In this document: positions 15,345 to 15,398 of the stretch, one piece after another
How positions within the stretch are numbered: position 1 is the stretch's first letter
Layout: each line of letters opens with the position of its first letter
NCBI GenBank assembly: GCA_903831635.1
Contig: CAIKYN010000340.1
Coordinates: 1 to 15,398, forward strand
Direction of reading: 5' to 3'
Length of the DNA: 15,398 nt
DNA from: an uncultured Spartobacteria bacterium
Lineage (GTDB): Bacteria; Verrucomicrobiota; Verrucomicrobiia; Chthoniobacterales; UBA6821
The notes under the pieces: model-generated
Database searches by the model: none
The model's input: only the letters and a program-made list of their open reading frames with translations
Told to the model about the DNA's origin: nothing
Program-made: the position numbers and the translations under genes

Positions 15345-15398
15345 AATTATCAGTCGCATCGCCACCTTCAAGCTCAATCAAGAACTATTCTAAATAAG

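Noticed and set aside
15331..15381. Longer regulator from a TTG at 15381
   Set aside because: The extra 17 residues do not resemble Fur-family N-termini. The ATG at 15330 shares the CTC-ATG context of neighbouring genes.

Overview
The window looks like ordinary chromosomal DNA from a member of the Verrucomicrobiota. This is inferred from four things: a very large autotransporter passenger built from T5SS/PEP-CTERM-type repeats, moderately high GC, a three-gene purS-purQ-purL set, and mostly Shine-Dalgarno-less starts with pyrimidine-rich leaders. No rRNA, tRNA, CRISPR array, integrase or transposase was seen.

Layout from left to right. (1) Positions 1-4362, minus strand: one uninterrupted reading frame of 1454 codons that runs off the left edge. 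It has a signal peptide, two blocks of about 55-residue beta-strand repeats, two autotransporter-associated repeats between them, and the start of the linker that normally precedes an outer-membrane beta-barrel. (2) 4444-7691, minus strand: purS-purQ-purL, the three subunits of FGAM synthase (step 4 of purine synthesis), with a candidate terminator hairpin behind purL. (3) 7692-7817: a divergent intergenic region. (4) 7818-9833, plus strand: an A-type Fe-S carrier (IscA/ErpA/SufA family), then a membrane-anchored protein of unknown function with a Pro/Thr-rich linker. (5) 9834-10102: an intergenic stretch holding an inverted pair of small arrays of a 9-base unit. (6) 10103-11266, plus strand: a MidA/NDUFAF7-type methyltransferase. 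(7) 11272-15330, minus strand: a PerR/Fur-family regulator followed by sufC, sufB and sufD.

Two themes are clear. One is purine synthesis. The other is Fe-S cluster assembly: the SufBCD scaffold complex lies behind a metalloregulator, with a separate A-type carrier about 3 kb away. The cysteine desulfurase (SufS) and SufE/SufU are not in the window, so they must be encoded elsewhere or supplied by another system.

Most of the window is conserved housekeeping sequence. The parts worth a second look are the modular autotransporter, the inverted 9-base arrays at 9868-10055, the regulator at the head of the suf genes, the sufC-sufB intercistronic stem-loop, the orphan membrane protein, and the repeated CTC/pyrimidine-rich context before start codons. 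I see no convincing new multi-gene system.
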